Shown here: piece after piece, positions 1 through 11,285 of the stretch
Numbering within the stretch: position 1 is the first letter of the stretch
How the letters are laid out: each line of letters begins with the position of its first letter
Assembly (NCBI RefSeq): GCF_000165425.1
Contig: NW_001799066.1
Location: 558,001-622,000, forward strand
DNA from: Paramecium tetraurelia
Lineage: Eukaryota; Ciliophora; Oligohymenophorea; Peniculida; Parameciidae
Direction of reading: 5' to 3'
Length of the DNA: 64,000 nucleotides
The notes under the pieces: generated by a model
Told to the model about the DNA's origin: nothing
The model's database searches: none
What the model saw: only the letters and a program-made list of their open reading frames with translations
Program-made: the position numbers and the translations under genes

Positions 1-158
1 AAATTGTCATCATCCTCAACATGTCGAATAGCCGGGATATAATTTGTTGGTCCCATGTTATAAGTTGGGTTAAAATTGGCAACATTCCTAACCCTTCTTG
101 TTTAAGCAAATTGCAATAATTGAGCAATGTTATGAATCTGAAATATTCGTCCGCACAT
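1..158 (-). CDS. HMCES: SRAP/HMCES family protein, partial (5' end)
   Basis: The frame starts MCGR and runs to the window edge (52 codons seen). In the SRAP (SOS-response-associated peptidase) family the Cys at position 2 becomes the N-terminal residue and forms a DNA-protein crosslink with abasic sites in single-stranded DNA. The start is fixed by this motif, although the frame is open further upstream. About 40 codons in, YNMGPTNYIPAIRH resembles the family's N-x-x-P-T segment. TAA is read as Gln at one place. It is divergent from the SND1 gene across about 106 bp, which must hold both promoters. The rest of the protein, with the catalytic His and Glu, lies outside the window. Family call is firm from the first 50 residues; activity cannot be checked. 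Confidence 0.85.
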
Positions 159-264
159 TATCAGAATGTTAGTATTTTTATTAAATAATAAATAATTGCA
201 TTTCTTGCATTTGAATATTGAATTATATTTACAATACATTAGTTTTGATATTAAAAATATTAAA

Positions 265-2879
265 ATGGCATTATAACCCTGCAAAATTTTATCTATTCTC
301 TCTCCAAATCAATTTATGATCTAAACACAATAATAAAAGATTGCAATTGTAGGCGATGGAATTCCCAACTTTTTAACAAAAGATAATTTGATTGTGAAGT
401 AAAAGTCTCTCTAAAGGTTTTTGGAATAATTATCATATGTCAACAAGGATGCATTGTATTTATCTAAATCGAATCAAATCTAACTGAATGGAATTGATCT
501 CATTCAAAATATTGAGGATAGTGAAGAGATATAATTAAATCTAGTTGGTGTAAAGAATTAAGCACCCAAAGAATCTTCAGTGGTTAATGAGTTTATTAGA
601 GAAAAGAGAAGTAAGACACTTAAAGCTATTTTGGTATCTTTTGAATAGAATAGTTTAAACTTTCTTTACTAAAATGACACAATCATCTCTGTAGTACCAA
701 ATGCAATAACAATAGATGGTATCTATATTGTATACATTCAGATTTTGGAATTAAAGATCAAGAGTACACAAAATTGATATAGACTGAATGGCTAAACAAA
801 GAGTTTAATATCACTTTTAAAGGAACATCGATAATGAGTGTTCTCTAAAATGAAAATGTCATAAACATACCTGTTTTAAGAGCTGAATTACATTTCACAA
901 ACTAACCAAATATAGAATTAAGCAATGAATTTTATTCCTCTTTAGTTCAAAAAGGGTTTGCTTCTATTAGTGATTGGGGGTATTTATTTTAATAAAAACC
1001 TAGAAAATTAAACTTATCTCAAAACTCATTCTAGTTATTGTATTAGTGTTAAGAAGAAGCCAAACGATAAAATTTAGGAATGTGGAAAGCTGGAGAATTA
1101 GATAGGGGTATGCTAAACTCTGTCACTTCTTAATTATAAGGATAAGTAGTTGAAATTATTGAGGCAAATTAATTCTATATAAAAACTAATACAGAAAAGT
1201 TGAATATAAAGTTAGATAGGATTTTCATTGAAGGCTAAGAAGCAAAAGAATTTACAAGGAAATTATTGATTGGAAAATAAGTGTATGTTTTATAGGTTGG
1301 CGACAACACTCCTTTGTATTCTATTCAATTAATTGAAAACAATCTTGATATAGAGGAAGAACTTATTTCGAATGGATGGGCTACACCAAAAGAGAGCTAT
1401 CCTGGCCTATCCAAATTCAAATATTAATAATTTATATAAATTAATTAGATTGCAAAATAGAAAAAACTAGGATAATATAGTCAAGAATTAACTTGGAGAG
1501 TTGAAGATTAAACAGACTCCAAATCAGGAAAGTGTGTAAATGAAATAATTTGGTCAAACATTTAGAGAGACAAGTAAAGTGCCAAATAATCTGGAGTGAG
1601 CACTGGGATTAGTATAAAGGAGGATTATTTATTAGAAGTTTTGATCGATAAAATTCACCTCAATGGATCGTTATAAATGACTATCATTAAATATCATTCT
1701 ATGGTCAACTTTTAAATAAATGGAATTACTAATTTACATGAATTTGAAACAAGTTTTCCATCAATAGCCAAATATCAAGAACAAAGGTATAATTATACAT
1801 ACAATCTATTGATGTAAAGAAATGTTTGGGTGTATTTTGAACATTTCAACATTTAAGAAAACCATTTTTATGGTAGAATTTATCTCAAGAAGAATAACAA
1901 AGACAGTGATTTTACTATAAATTTATTATCAGAAGGATTAACATTTATAAAAAGCAATACAGATTATTATGATAGGTATGAGGAAGCCTAAAAATAAGCA
2001 GAAGAAGATAAAAAAGGATTTTGGGTTGAATCATACGCTCAATTCATTTTGGATTTTATCCACAATAAGTAGTCATTGAAAAAGTAAGTAAATGCAATAG
2101 AAAACATTTAGGAACACGATAATTAGTTAATAGAGTAAGTGATTGTTACTGTGGTTAATGATTCTAATGAATTTTATATCAGAAGACAAAACAATCCTGA
2201 ATTTGAAGAATTAGAAATTTAAATTGAAAATGCAGAGTTAATTGTAACTATATCTTTTAATATCTCTATTATAGCCTTTAAAAAAGCCAGTTAAAAAAGG
2301 AACACTTTGTTTGGCTAGATTTTCAGAAGACAACAGAGTCTATAGAGCCTAAGTCATCTAAGCATTCAAGAATGATAGATTTTTGGTTAAATTCATTGAT
2401 TATGGTAATAATGATGAAGTTGGATACCAGGAAATGGGAGCGCTTCCCTCTTAATTTACTAGTATCCCTTAATAAACAAGGATGTGTTCTTTGGCATATT
2501 TAAGATTTCCACCTCAAACGCATGAATTTTCAGAAGAAGCTGCTGATATTTTGAGAGAATTGATATTAGAACAGTCGTTTGATTGCAAAGTTAAATACAC
2601 TGAAAAAAGTGCAAATAGGCATTTTGTAACATTATAACATTAAGGGCAATTGGATGAATTATAGTTTACAATTAATAAAATTGCACTAGATAGAGGGTAA
2701 TAAATAGTGCTTATGATTTCAGTTTAGGGCGTATCGATCATAGACAACCTTATAATCCATTGAAACAATTCTAAAATTGTGAGTTAGATGCCAAAGCCAA
2801 TGGGATTGGTATTTGGGGATTTGATGATTGTTTGGAGGATGAAAAGTAATTTGAAGATGAGTATGACTTCTATTAGTGA
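265..2879 (+). CDS. SND1: Tudor-SN (staphylococcal nuclease domain protein, SND1-like)
   Basis: Four exons code for 844 aa, near the roughly 900 aa of the family. Introns are 719-741, 2244-2274 and 2697-2722. SND1 proteins carry repeated SNase-like OB folds followed by a Tudor domain embedded in a last SNase half; they bind RNA and act in splicing, RNA decay and small-RNA pathways. The Tudor core is clear near residues 670-720 (FSEDNRVYRAQV, then FIDYGNNDEV). The C-terminus (ANGIGIWGF then an acidic tail) matches the end of the last SNase fold. The N-terminal two thirds is SNase-like but diverged; I see no intact nuclease active site. Start chosen at the first ATG in frame (265); ATG 316 is a possible alternative. 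It stops at TGA 2877-2879, convergent with the small secreted protein downstream. Confidence 0.9.
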
Positions 2880-3017
2880 TTTTATGTATATTCATTATTA
2901 TTTGGTAAAATCTATATGTAAATTATCTCTACAATTATCAAATGGTATTTTGGATGTTTGGCAGTCTTTAAGGATATTCTTTACGCAATTTTTAAAATAC
3001 ATATTTCTAAGATGTAA

Positions 3018-3269
3018 TCAAAGCTTATACTTTTTGTGATCTGTTTCTCCATCTTCTGGAATTTCTTCATAAGTGTTAAGGAAACATAAGGATGATACGC
3101 ACCAATTAATGCAATTGTCATTAAATCCCTTTGGTAAATGCAAACATTGTTAATTTTCACAAATCTTCTCTAATTTGCTTATGAATTTATCAGATAAAGA
3201 TTCGCCTTTCTGAAAAGCGTGTATAAAAAGTGTAATTAATATCAAAGTTTGCAGGCGTGATTAAATCAT
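3018..3269 (-). CDS. small secreted Cys-containing protein
   Basis: Uninterrupted frame of 83 aa. It begins with a typical signal peptide (a short polar start, then LILITLFIHAF), followed by a 65-residue mature part with five Cys, three in a tight cluster (CINWCVSSLC), and ends HKKYKL. The Cys cluster and Pro/Asn-rich segment suggest a disulfide-stabilised small protein of the secretory route; the last residues are only faintly like an ER-retention tail. It resembles small eukaryotic secreted domains of unknown function, but I cannot name the family with confidence. It lies between convergent SND1 and the start of the decayed M20 gene, with only 15 bp to the latter. Confidence 0.7.
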
Positions 3270-3284
3270 TAAATAATTATAGGT

Positions 3285-4436
3285 ATGGATTAATAATAGG
3301 AAATCCCTGCTGTTAAATCAACTAATTGGTAAATAAGCATTTTGATGATGCATTGCAAAAATTCATAGAGGAACTCAAGATTCCTAGTCAATCAAGGTTG
3401 TTTGACCCAGAATACTTGACAAATGGATTGTTGTTAAAAACATCATAAGAATTCAGAGATTATGTTTAGCAGCAAATTTAAAGAGTTTAAACTATATATT
3501 AATAATAATTAGACGCTAAAGTAGAGCTTCTATAAGATGAGGGATATTGCCCATTCTTATTTGTTGAAGTAGATGGATCCAAGGGTTAAACTGATGGTAC
3601 AGTCTTATTCTTCTGTCATATGGATAAACAGCCACCATTCAATGGTTGGAAAGAGGGCTTGAGTGCCTACGAACCAAATATAGTGGATGATAAATTATAT
3701 GCAAGAGGAGGGAGGAGCAGATGATCATTATTCAATCCTTGGAGCTGTAATAGCAGTGAAGACAATCTAGGAATTGGGTTTGAAGCATCCAATGATTGTT
3801 ATGACATTCGAAGCAGAGGAAGAAAGTGGATTTGTACACGTTGATCATTACTTGGCAAAATTAAAAGAAAAATAGGAGCAGTTGATTTGGCTATATGTCT
3901 AAATTCTGGATGTGGCAACTATGAATAATTATGGATTACTACAAGTTTGAGAGTTATGGTAGGTGCATGTGTCACTGTTAAGTCCTAGATGAAAGAGTGC
4001 ATTCAGGTGATGCCTCAGGTGTCGTACCATCATCTTTTAGAATTTAAAGACTCCTTTTAGATCGAATTGATAATCCTAATACTGGAGAAGTTGTTGAAGA
4101 CTTCCAAGTCAATATTCCAAGAGAAGATATTTACAAGCTTAAAAGGCAGCTGAAGTATTAGGTATGACTCAGGATTTAATGCCCCATAAAATTAACCATA
4201 TCTGGATTAACTCATCTAAAGTGCTTCCTAATTGTTCTACAAGAAAAATGCATAAACCTTAGTTCGATTCCCCTTATGAATACACTTAAATAATAATATC
4301 CAAAAGCTTAATTTATAGTAACTGGAATTTTGGGACCAAATTCCAATGCACATGGACTAAATGAATTCTTACACATTCCTTTCACAAAATCCTTGATTAG
4401 TTGCATAAGAAATTTTGTAACTAGGCTTCAAATCCA
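3285..4436 (+). pseudogene. decayed M20-family dipeptidase (CNDP/carnosinase-like)
   Basis: Blocks of a cytosolic non-specific dipeptidase are recognisable in order but in changing frames: DGTVLFFCHMDKQPPFNGW (metal-binding HMD), YARGG then ADDHYSILGA (second metal site), FEAEEESG (catalytic/metal Glu pair), RVHSGDASGVVPSS, and the C-terminal FIVTGILGPNSNAHG. Frames break at about 3710 (4 nt extra in the GGGAGG stretch), 3872 (one A short in an A run), 3982 (one G short) and 4143 (2 nt extra). Then about 130-150 residues of the family are missing before the C-terminal block. No combination of 22-35 nt introns repairs these breaks. Product function is therefore lost unless the sequence is wrong. 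The first ATG (3285) is also out of frame with the first conserved block. Confidence 0.85.
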
Positions 4437-4620
4437 TTTAAAGAAATGAACAATTATTTAAACCATATTATATTTAGATGTGTATTGAGCTATATAGTTT
4501 TTGGGTTATGAGACTAATTATTTAATTAGATGTTCAAGTAAAGATACAAAAACTATTATTTCTTATTGTTTTATAAAACAAATATATATATAAAATTATT
4601 AATATATATCGAAAAAGTAC

Positions 4621-5125
4621 ATGGCAACTTGGAGAGCATTATTATCACCCAATAAAAATATATCTTTTTCAGTTTCTCATAAAGAGTCTTTGGATAATAG
4701 AATAGTCACATAAATCAAAGCGAGACATGCAAAAACAATTACCTAAAGCACGAATCTAACCTAAAACAAACCAACAATAAGGAGAGAGCATTCTGAATCC
4801 ATTGATGGCGATTAAGCATTTATTTAATCTTCTTCCAAAGACTTTTTTGCAGTAAGAATTATTATAATATTTTAAGAATTTTAATGTAAATAAGGACAAG
4901 ACTTAATTGACTGAAATCAAGCAAGTCTTAATGTAAAATTCGATGAATTTAAAATAATTGCATAAGAACATCGATAAATTTGATTATAATTAAAGACAAA
5001 TTTAAGCATTATAAAAATAAATACTTCATTAAAGAAGTAAGTACAGTTTATCTATAAACACAAAAATAAATCAATGCCAAAAAAAAATATAAGATATCTA
5101 ATTATTACTTTTGAGTAAAAAGTGA
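4621..5125 (+). CDS. hypothetical coiled-coil protein, 159 aa
   Basis: Two exons joined by a 25-nt intron (4852-4876, GTAAG...TTAAG). The first 77 residues are Ser/Thr/Arg rich and probably disordered. The second half is rich in Lys, Gln, Ile and Leu with heptad-like spacing, so a coiled coil is likely. No signal peptide or membrane segment. I do not recognise a family. It is transcribed in the same direction as the next gene and ends 38 bp before it. The coding call rests on the intron restoring a long TGA-free frame and on the amino-acid composition. Confidence 0.65.
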
Positions 5126-5162
5126 ATTAATATTATGAAATATAAATATAATAATATAACCT

Positions 5163-5579
5163 ATGGGTGCTGTCTGTTGTACAGAGTTGTTTTAAAGAGG
5201 AGGTGAATTAGATCTGAAAATGGTTAAGTCAGAGGAGAATAATTAATAAATTCAAAATGGAACTCCTACTATATCAAAAGAGTTATATACTAGTAAGGAT
5301 AAATTATAAGGATAAATGGGAATTTGTTATTCATGTCAAGTGTTGAAAATTCATTGTGAATGCAAATCTGTATAAAAATTACTTGGGGATATGGATGATG
5401 AGCAAATATACATACATTCGTCTCGATCACTGGATAGCTCATCCTCGGAATCTCGTCCAGACGATACGAATACTAAAAAAACGATTTTAAAGCATCAATT
5501 ACATTATATGTCAAATACGTAATAATAGCAAATTCAAATAAAAAAGAAGGTTAGATTCGATTTAACTAAGAAATAGTGA
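5163..5579 (+). CDS. small protein with N-myristoylation/palmitoylation-type start (MGAVCC)
   Basis: Single exon of 138 aa. The N-terminus MGAVCCTE has Gly2 followed by two Cys at 5 and 6, the classic arrangement for N-myristoylation plus S-acylation, so a membrane-tethered cytosolic protein is likely. A CYSCQ...HCEC cluster near residues 60-71 could bind metal. It is followed by a Ser-rich acidic stretch (SSRSLDSSSSES) and a basic end. No family recognised. A second MG-C protein lies at 10049. Ends 46 bp from the stop of the opposite-strand membrane protein gene. Confidence 0.7.
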
Positions 5580-5625
5580 TGTTAACTAACTAATATTTTT
5601 TGTTTTACTTAATATAAGTATACAC

Positions 5626-6419
5626 TCATTCTGCTTTCTTTTTTTCCTTATTATCTGCTACTTCCTTAGAAGAACTTACCTCTTCTTCTAAATTTTCTTC
5701 CTCTTCTTTAGGTGACGATTTATTGTCGTCTTGCTCCTTTGATTTCACTTTGGTCTTCTCTTTTTTTTAGTTCTTCTTTTTTTCTGGAATGCAGCAAACT
5801 AAAAATCTAAGAAATTACATACTTATATATGAAAGTAAAATACCCACCAAAGCAAATGATGAGAGAATTATCAATTCTGTCACTTCGAAAATAGACATGT
5901 CAGGCAATTCTTATTATTTACCTTTATTACGCTGTCTCTTTCTTCCCGAATCTTATTGATCATTTCCATCATCCCCCCCTTCATTATCTCTTTTCTATTG
6001 ATTAGCCATTTCATCAATGGATTTAATTATTTTGAGAATTTCATTCTTTTTTGCACTCTTCTTTTTTGATCCGTACTTCTTTATATCAGCCTTTTCAACC
6101 AAATGTTAATGTGCCTCCAAATTTATTTTTTATGATTGCAATTATTGAATAATCTATTGAATATCGTAATCCTTACCTCCATTGTTTCCTAAGTAGAGAT
6201 GCTATCTAAACAGGATTCAACCAAGGATGCAATAGCAGAGTTAACTGCTTCTTCTTTTGATAATTATTATAAGTGAACCATTTCTCCAATTGCTCTTCCA
6301 GCTAACTCTTAATTAGATTGCAAGTAATATCTCGAAAATATAACACAAGCTGCATTTGTCAGTTATTTTTCATCCTGAATTTGAGCATAAGCAAATGCCA
6401 ACACTATCAATATTAACAT
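5626..6419 (-). CDS. predicted single-pass membrane protein with signal peptide and charged tail, 235 aa
   Basis: Four exons; introns at 6154-6176, 5883-5921 (39 nt, long for this genome) and 5799-5822. It starts MLILIVLAFAYAQ, a clean signal peptide. A helical, mostly hydrophilic region of about 130 residues follows, then Lys/Asp-rich sequence, one hydrophobic segment (LIILSSFALVGILLSYI) and a short CC motif. The last 45 residues are a highly charged Lys/Glu tail. This order predicts a type I membrane protein with a luminal helical domain and a cytosolic charged tail. The saposin-like pattern of two Cys in the N-terminal part is suggestive but not convincing. Convergent with the MGAVCC gene. 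Family unknown. Confidence 0.75.
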
Positions 6420-6817
6420 TAATTAATAATTAATATAGAAAAAATAATAATTAAATTTGAGTTTATCTCTTAAATTGATGTTTCCCCTACCTTTAGAGAA
6501 AAAGAAACACTTAATATAAGTAACCGTAAAGATATCAAAATTTAATAATAAATTTTAATTTAATACTAACATTATCTTTCAAAATTAATCGTTTAAAAAT
6601 TACATATATAAAATTCTATATTATATAAATTCTATATTATGACTATTATAGGAGGCTAAGGATAGTTTTTAAATTTACACAATTACAAAAAGTGCAACAA
6701 ATATGGCAAACACAAGTTCTATCTGAGAGTCTATTAACAGACCAAGTCTACCTAAATTTGAATGACAATTTCGCTTGAGAAAGTATATTAAGATTAAATA
6801 TCTTCTAGTTATTTGAG
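6420..6817. other. intergenic, AT-rich
   Basis: About 400 bp between the start of the membrane protein gene and the 3' end of the first K+ channel gene, both on the minus strand. Mostly A/T. A minus-strand stretch around 6650-6830 is free of TGA and looks weakly coding, but no start or splice joins it to a gene. It would have to contain the promoter of the downstream gene. Confidence 0.4.
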
Positions 6818-9606
6818 TCAGACAATTCTTTAAAATTTCATAATTTGTTTAAAAATGTCAATAATATAATATGCAATCATCTTCTGTTAATTAACCTGAA
6901 CTTCATTATTTTATAAACTACATTTTAATTAAAAGTATAAAGGTAGGCGTTTATATCTGTTTTAGAAAATAGCTGAGAACCTCTTTTTTTCCTTAAATTC
7001 TCATAATTTCTTATAATGCTGTCTGCATTATCATGTTTTTTATAATATTGATAAAAACAAATTTTATCAATATCATTCTAATGAAATTGTAGCTCCAGTT
7101 AAAATTCATCTAAGAAACATTATTAATCAAAGCCCATCTAACCTGCTATTTCATGAATTGAGCAATTAACTGGAGTATCCCTTGATTAACTAACTAGTCC
7201 AATGGTTGGCTTATTTTTATACTCCACCTTTTTAGAAAATATTGTCTTTGCATTAGATTTCCTTCTTTCTGCATCTGTTCGCATGATAACCTCCTATAAA
7301 TTAATTATTTAATCTTCTTAATTGACATTAGAATCTTTGATGAGGAATTTAGGTTGGATAGTAAATTTTTTTTTCGTAGTTTATTTGCTAATTTACAAAA
7401 TATCTGGAGTATCAATTTTTACAGAAGAGCCATCAATTTATTCGTTAGCATAACTTTATTATTAATAAGATTTAATTGATCCTTATATGTCCTTATGCAT
7501 GATTCTAACATTTAGTTTTTAATTAAGCCTTTCAAAATTCGTATCTCTTTCTTAATATGAATGATATAAAGATTTTTTGATTCGTTGTTCTAAATTAGGT
7601 TTGTAGGTTAACAATGGACACTCAATTGTTAGATGGTTAAACTACTTACAAACTTTGCAATTTTTTAATAAGATTGAGAATGAATTATTAAAAACAATAG
7701 TATCCTTAATATTATGGAATTTTTCAAAATCCTTCTAATTATACCTAATTAAATTGATAAATTCAGATCTTTTAATTTAATATAAGGAGCAAAATCCAAC
7801 ACTTAAAGCTGAAAATTTAGGCTATAAACCAGTAAAAAATTGGTATTCACCAAAAGTTTCCCCCTTTTTAAAAGTTGCTAATACTTTTTTACTGTTCTCT
7901 TCTATCAAATCAATTTCTCCTTCATCAATATAATATCTAATTAAATAAGTTTTAATTACAAACATTAATCTTAGGTTTCACCTTTATGAAATACATAATC
8001 ATTTGGGGTTATTTTAACGATTTTTAATTCATCCTTAAGATTTTTCAGGGATTGCTTTGAAAATTGTTGATTTAATATTTTAATACTGGAAACAATTTTT
8101 GTTTGTAAATCTCTATTCAACTCTGATTTTAATCCATTTGGTAAATCATTGATTATTTATTATACATATTCACTATTTTCTTGAAATTCCTTATCAATTT
8201 GATATTTGATATAATTTCTAACTCTTGATTATATTGTTTCATCCAATTAGTATTTCCTCATATAATTGTTAATTACAATTAAAGATTTTCTAATAAAATA
8301 AAAATTTAGGTACGTTTATTTTTATTTTTAATCATTATAAGATTTTAATATAATGCCAATAGAGTTTAGAGAATATGCGTACATTACACTTGAGATTAGC
8401 ATCATAATATTTACAAAAGCCATCTCAACGTAATTTTAAGGTACGATATCTCCATATCCAACTGTTACCATTGTCATTGAAGCCCAATAAAATGACTAAT
8501 TGTATCTTATATAAAATCCTTCGTCTAACAGATTACGTTTAATTAACCATGTTGTGCCTATAGAGTCTGTGTTCACTCCTATATAGTGCCAAATGCATGC
8601 CATGTAATGGGCAAAATAATAGATTAATATTATTAAACTTATTATGTCTTTGACATTACTTGCTATTTCCTTAAGGTATAATTATTCAGTATATTTTTAG
8701 AAATTATTTGATATTTAAATAATTAGGATTGCAATTTACAAAATAAATATGAATTCTCTGGCAACGTTTATTTAATAAAATTGATTATAGCATAATATCC
8801 ATAAAATAATGCTACTAATATTTTTATAGATATGATTGATAATATATGTTTTTAATATTGTTCTCCTCTCTTCAATTATTTCCCCCTAATCAATTATTGC
8901 TCTATTTAAATTGATTGGTATATCAAAACACAAAAATAAGATGATTATTATTTCAAAGCTCTCGAATATTGATGAGTTTTCATTAAAAGCAAATAAAATA
9001 GGACATAACCATAAGCTAAATAGGTTAATAATAAGAGATAATTTATCCCAAATTATAATAGTTTTGTCACCTGGAAGAAAAAGTAACCTATTTGAGCTTT
9101 AACTATTAATTTCTAAAATTTATAAAATAAAATTACTTCTCTTTTTTTTAGATGCATCTTCTAATAAATACTACTCAGATTATAAGAGGTGTTTCATACT
9201 GGATGATAGTACATATGATTGTTATAATAGATTATTCTTAAACTTTTAAACTAAAGTATTCATAAAAAAGTTCTTTAACAATGTTGATTTTTCCTATCTC
9301 TTTATTGACACACTGTCAGTCTTTTGATGGTTTTTCTAATTAAATTAAATTACTAATTACTGTTTGATTTGGCAATCTACGACTAAAGCTTTTTGAGCCT
9401 TTATTAAGAAAACCAGCCTTTAGTAAATCAAATTATTAAGTCTTACTCTCATTTGCATTATTTTATGATATCTCAGATGGTGAAGACACATCAATTTCTT
9501 AACCTTTTTAGTAAGCCTCAAGTTGGAGATAATTCATTTCTAATGAAGGTCCCAAAATAGGTGATGAAATGTGCCCTCTATCACTGTTAATAATTTACAT
9601 TGACAT
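6818..9606 (-). CDS. cyclic-nucleotide-type K+ channel (paralogue 1)
   Basis: Five exons, 896 aa; introns 9336-9360, 8290-8313, 7937-7959 and 6896-6921. Polar N-terminus of about 150 residues, then six hydrophobic segments. The pore is TMVTVGYGDIVP, the K+ selectivity signature, preceded by S5 (YYFAHYMACIWHYIG) as in EAG/HCN/CNG channels. A C-linker and a cyclic-nucleotide-binding fold follow (YYIDEGEIDLIEE, then FKKGETFGEYQFF), then about 300 polar residues. The S4 region is almost free of Arg/Lys, so strong voltage sensing is doubtful. The CNBD lacks the Arg of the usual phosphate-binding cassette in the segment I can read. If the last 26-nt intron is not removed, the gene ends at TGA 6877-6879 instead. 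A paralogue with the same domain order and a homologous tail lies at 11286-14285. Confidence 0.88.
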
Positions 9607-10048
9607 CTTTTAGAATTTGTAAAATTTAATTTTAGAATAATGAGTAAATATAAGTATATTTGAATCGTAAATATAAATTACACCCACAATCTATTTAATA
9701 TAAGAATTATCCTTCTATAAAAGTAATTTTTAATCAATAGTAAAATAAGTAAATAAAAGCTCTCAAAGAAAACAAAAAAATAAATCTATTTTTAAATCAC
9801 AAAGAGAAGCTAATTTAAAGAGAATAGACAATTTGTAGAACAATATTGAGATGAAACCTATTAATTTGGGGTGTTTCCAAAAGGTTATTTCCATTAATTA
9901 TATTTATTTATTATGGAAAGATATAAAAATACAATAATTTAGTATTTGAGTATAAGGATATTAATAAAAATTAGTCAAAATCGATTTGTTTTCATTTAAT
10001 AAAATAATTAATATAAATTATTATTTATTTGTAAAATTAATATAGAAA
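9607..10048. other. divergent intergenic region
   Basis: About 440 bp between the divergently transcribed K+ channel gene (minus) and the MGLCSSKK gene (plus). Very AT-rich, with short A and T runs. It should hold both promoters, but I see no motif I can name and no further coding frame. Confidence 0.4.
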
Positions 10049-10273
10049 ATGGGATTATGCTCATCTAAGAAATTAGAGTCTAAACGAAATATTATTGTCA
10101 GATTAGAGGATCATGTCAAAAAGATAGATTAAAATAATGTTCACGATCAAGCTTTATTAATTTTATATAATAGCAGAAACTAAAGAGCATCACATTTGAA
10201 TGAACCTATAATGAGTGGATTTAGTAAACAATTTCAAAAAACATAAGAGCCTTCTCAAAAAAGCTCTGCTTGA
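10049..10273 (+). CDS. small MG-C protein, 74 aa
   Basis: Single exon starting MGLCSSKK, with Gly2, Cys4 and following basic residues, the pattern for N-myristoylation and single S-acylation at a membrane. The rest is hydrophilic with a Gln/Ser-rich end. No recognised domain. It lies between the two channel genes and 119 bp before the next plus-strand gene. Coding status is supported by the N-terminal signature and an uninterrupted frame, but the protein is short. Confidence 0.55.
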
Positions 10274-10391
10274 AATTCTTTTGAGGAGGTGATTTAAATG
10301 TGATTTGTAATTAATATTTTATGAAATGAAAATAGATAATATAATTTAGTAATAATTATAACAATATATAAGTATATCATCACAATTCGAA

Positions 10392-11241
10392 ATGAAAAGG
10401 CTAATATAGAGTACTGACTTTAATGTGGCAATTCCTATAAATAGCACAAAACATGCAATTAATGATGGTTTGTTAGTTTATATAATAATTGATAGATTAC
10501 TACATGTTCCAAAAATATAAATGCTCCTCGCCAGCAATTTTAGGGGATGTCCTTCGTTGTAACACACCAGTCTAATCCTAACTATCACCTAACGAAAACT
10601 AATAAAAAAGTTGCTTTTCACTTTTATCAGACAACTTTGATTTTTCTGTTAAAGATGTATCTCGAAAATATAATAACGGATCTCGATAATTAAGCATTTA
10701 AAAAGAAAATGAAGAAGAAACAGTTAAAATTTAGAGAATAATTCAGCAGGAATAAATTATTCTTGAAGAATAGGAGATTTTAAATAAAAAATTACAAAAC
10801 ATCAGATCGGATACTAACCAAAAATTAGAGGAACTTGATAAATGTATATCAAACTAATTTATTTTAGAATATCTTCAAAGGAGGTCAGAGATCATCAAAT
10901 AACTATAATTCTCTATTGGCTAATATAGTAGCAATATAAGAGATAGTTAAACTAAAGAGCCACCTTTAAAAAGCGCTCTAAAGAAAAAAGAAAATAAAAG
11001 ACAACACACATAAGATAAATATTAAAATGAATTAAATGATGAAGATTCTTAAGATGACTGGAACTTTATACATCAAGCTAAAATAAACCTTGAAAAATAA
11101 AGGACATATTAAAACACTGACGATGAACGAACTCCCTCTAAGGTTCGATTTGTTAGTACTAAAGACGCTAATTAGTAAAAGAAAATGCGAAAAAGCATCA
11201 ATATATCTGATTTAAACATGTTTTAAAAATTTAGGCATTGA
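10392..11241 (+). CDS. hypothetical coiled-coil protein, 273 aa
   Basis: Two exons with a 28-nt intron (10468-10495). After a 60-residue N-terminal part, a long Glu/Lys/Gln/Ile-rich stretch (for example QEQIILEEQEILNKKL) predicts a coiled coil of about 80 residues. A basic Ser/Thr-rich C-terminal third follows. A second frame is also open across the first half, but only this one has coding-like composition to its TGA at 11239-11241. No family recognised. Ends 45 bp from the stop of the second K+ channel gene, which is on the other strand. Confidence 0.65.
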
Positions 11242-11285
11242 CACAGTTAAAATTCTATTTATAAATACAAATTTGAACACTTTCA

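Noticed and set aside
4245-4275. A tRNA-like T-loop string (AGTTCGATTCCCC)
   Set aside because: No acceptor stem, anticodon arm or D arm can be formed around it; it is inside the decayed M20 gene.
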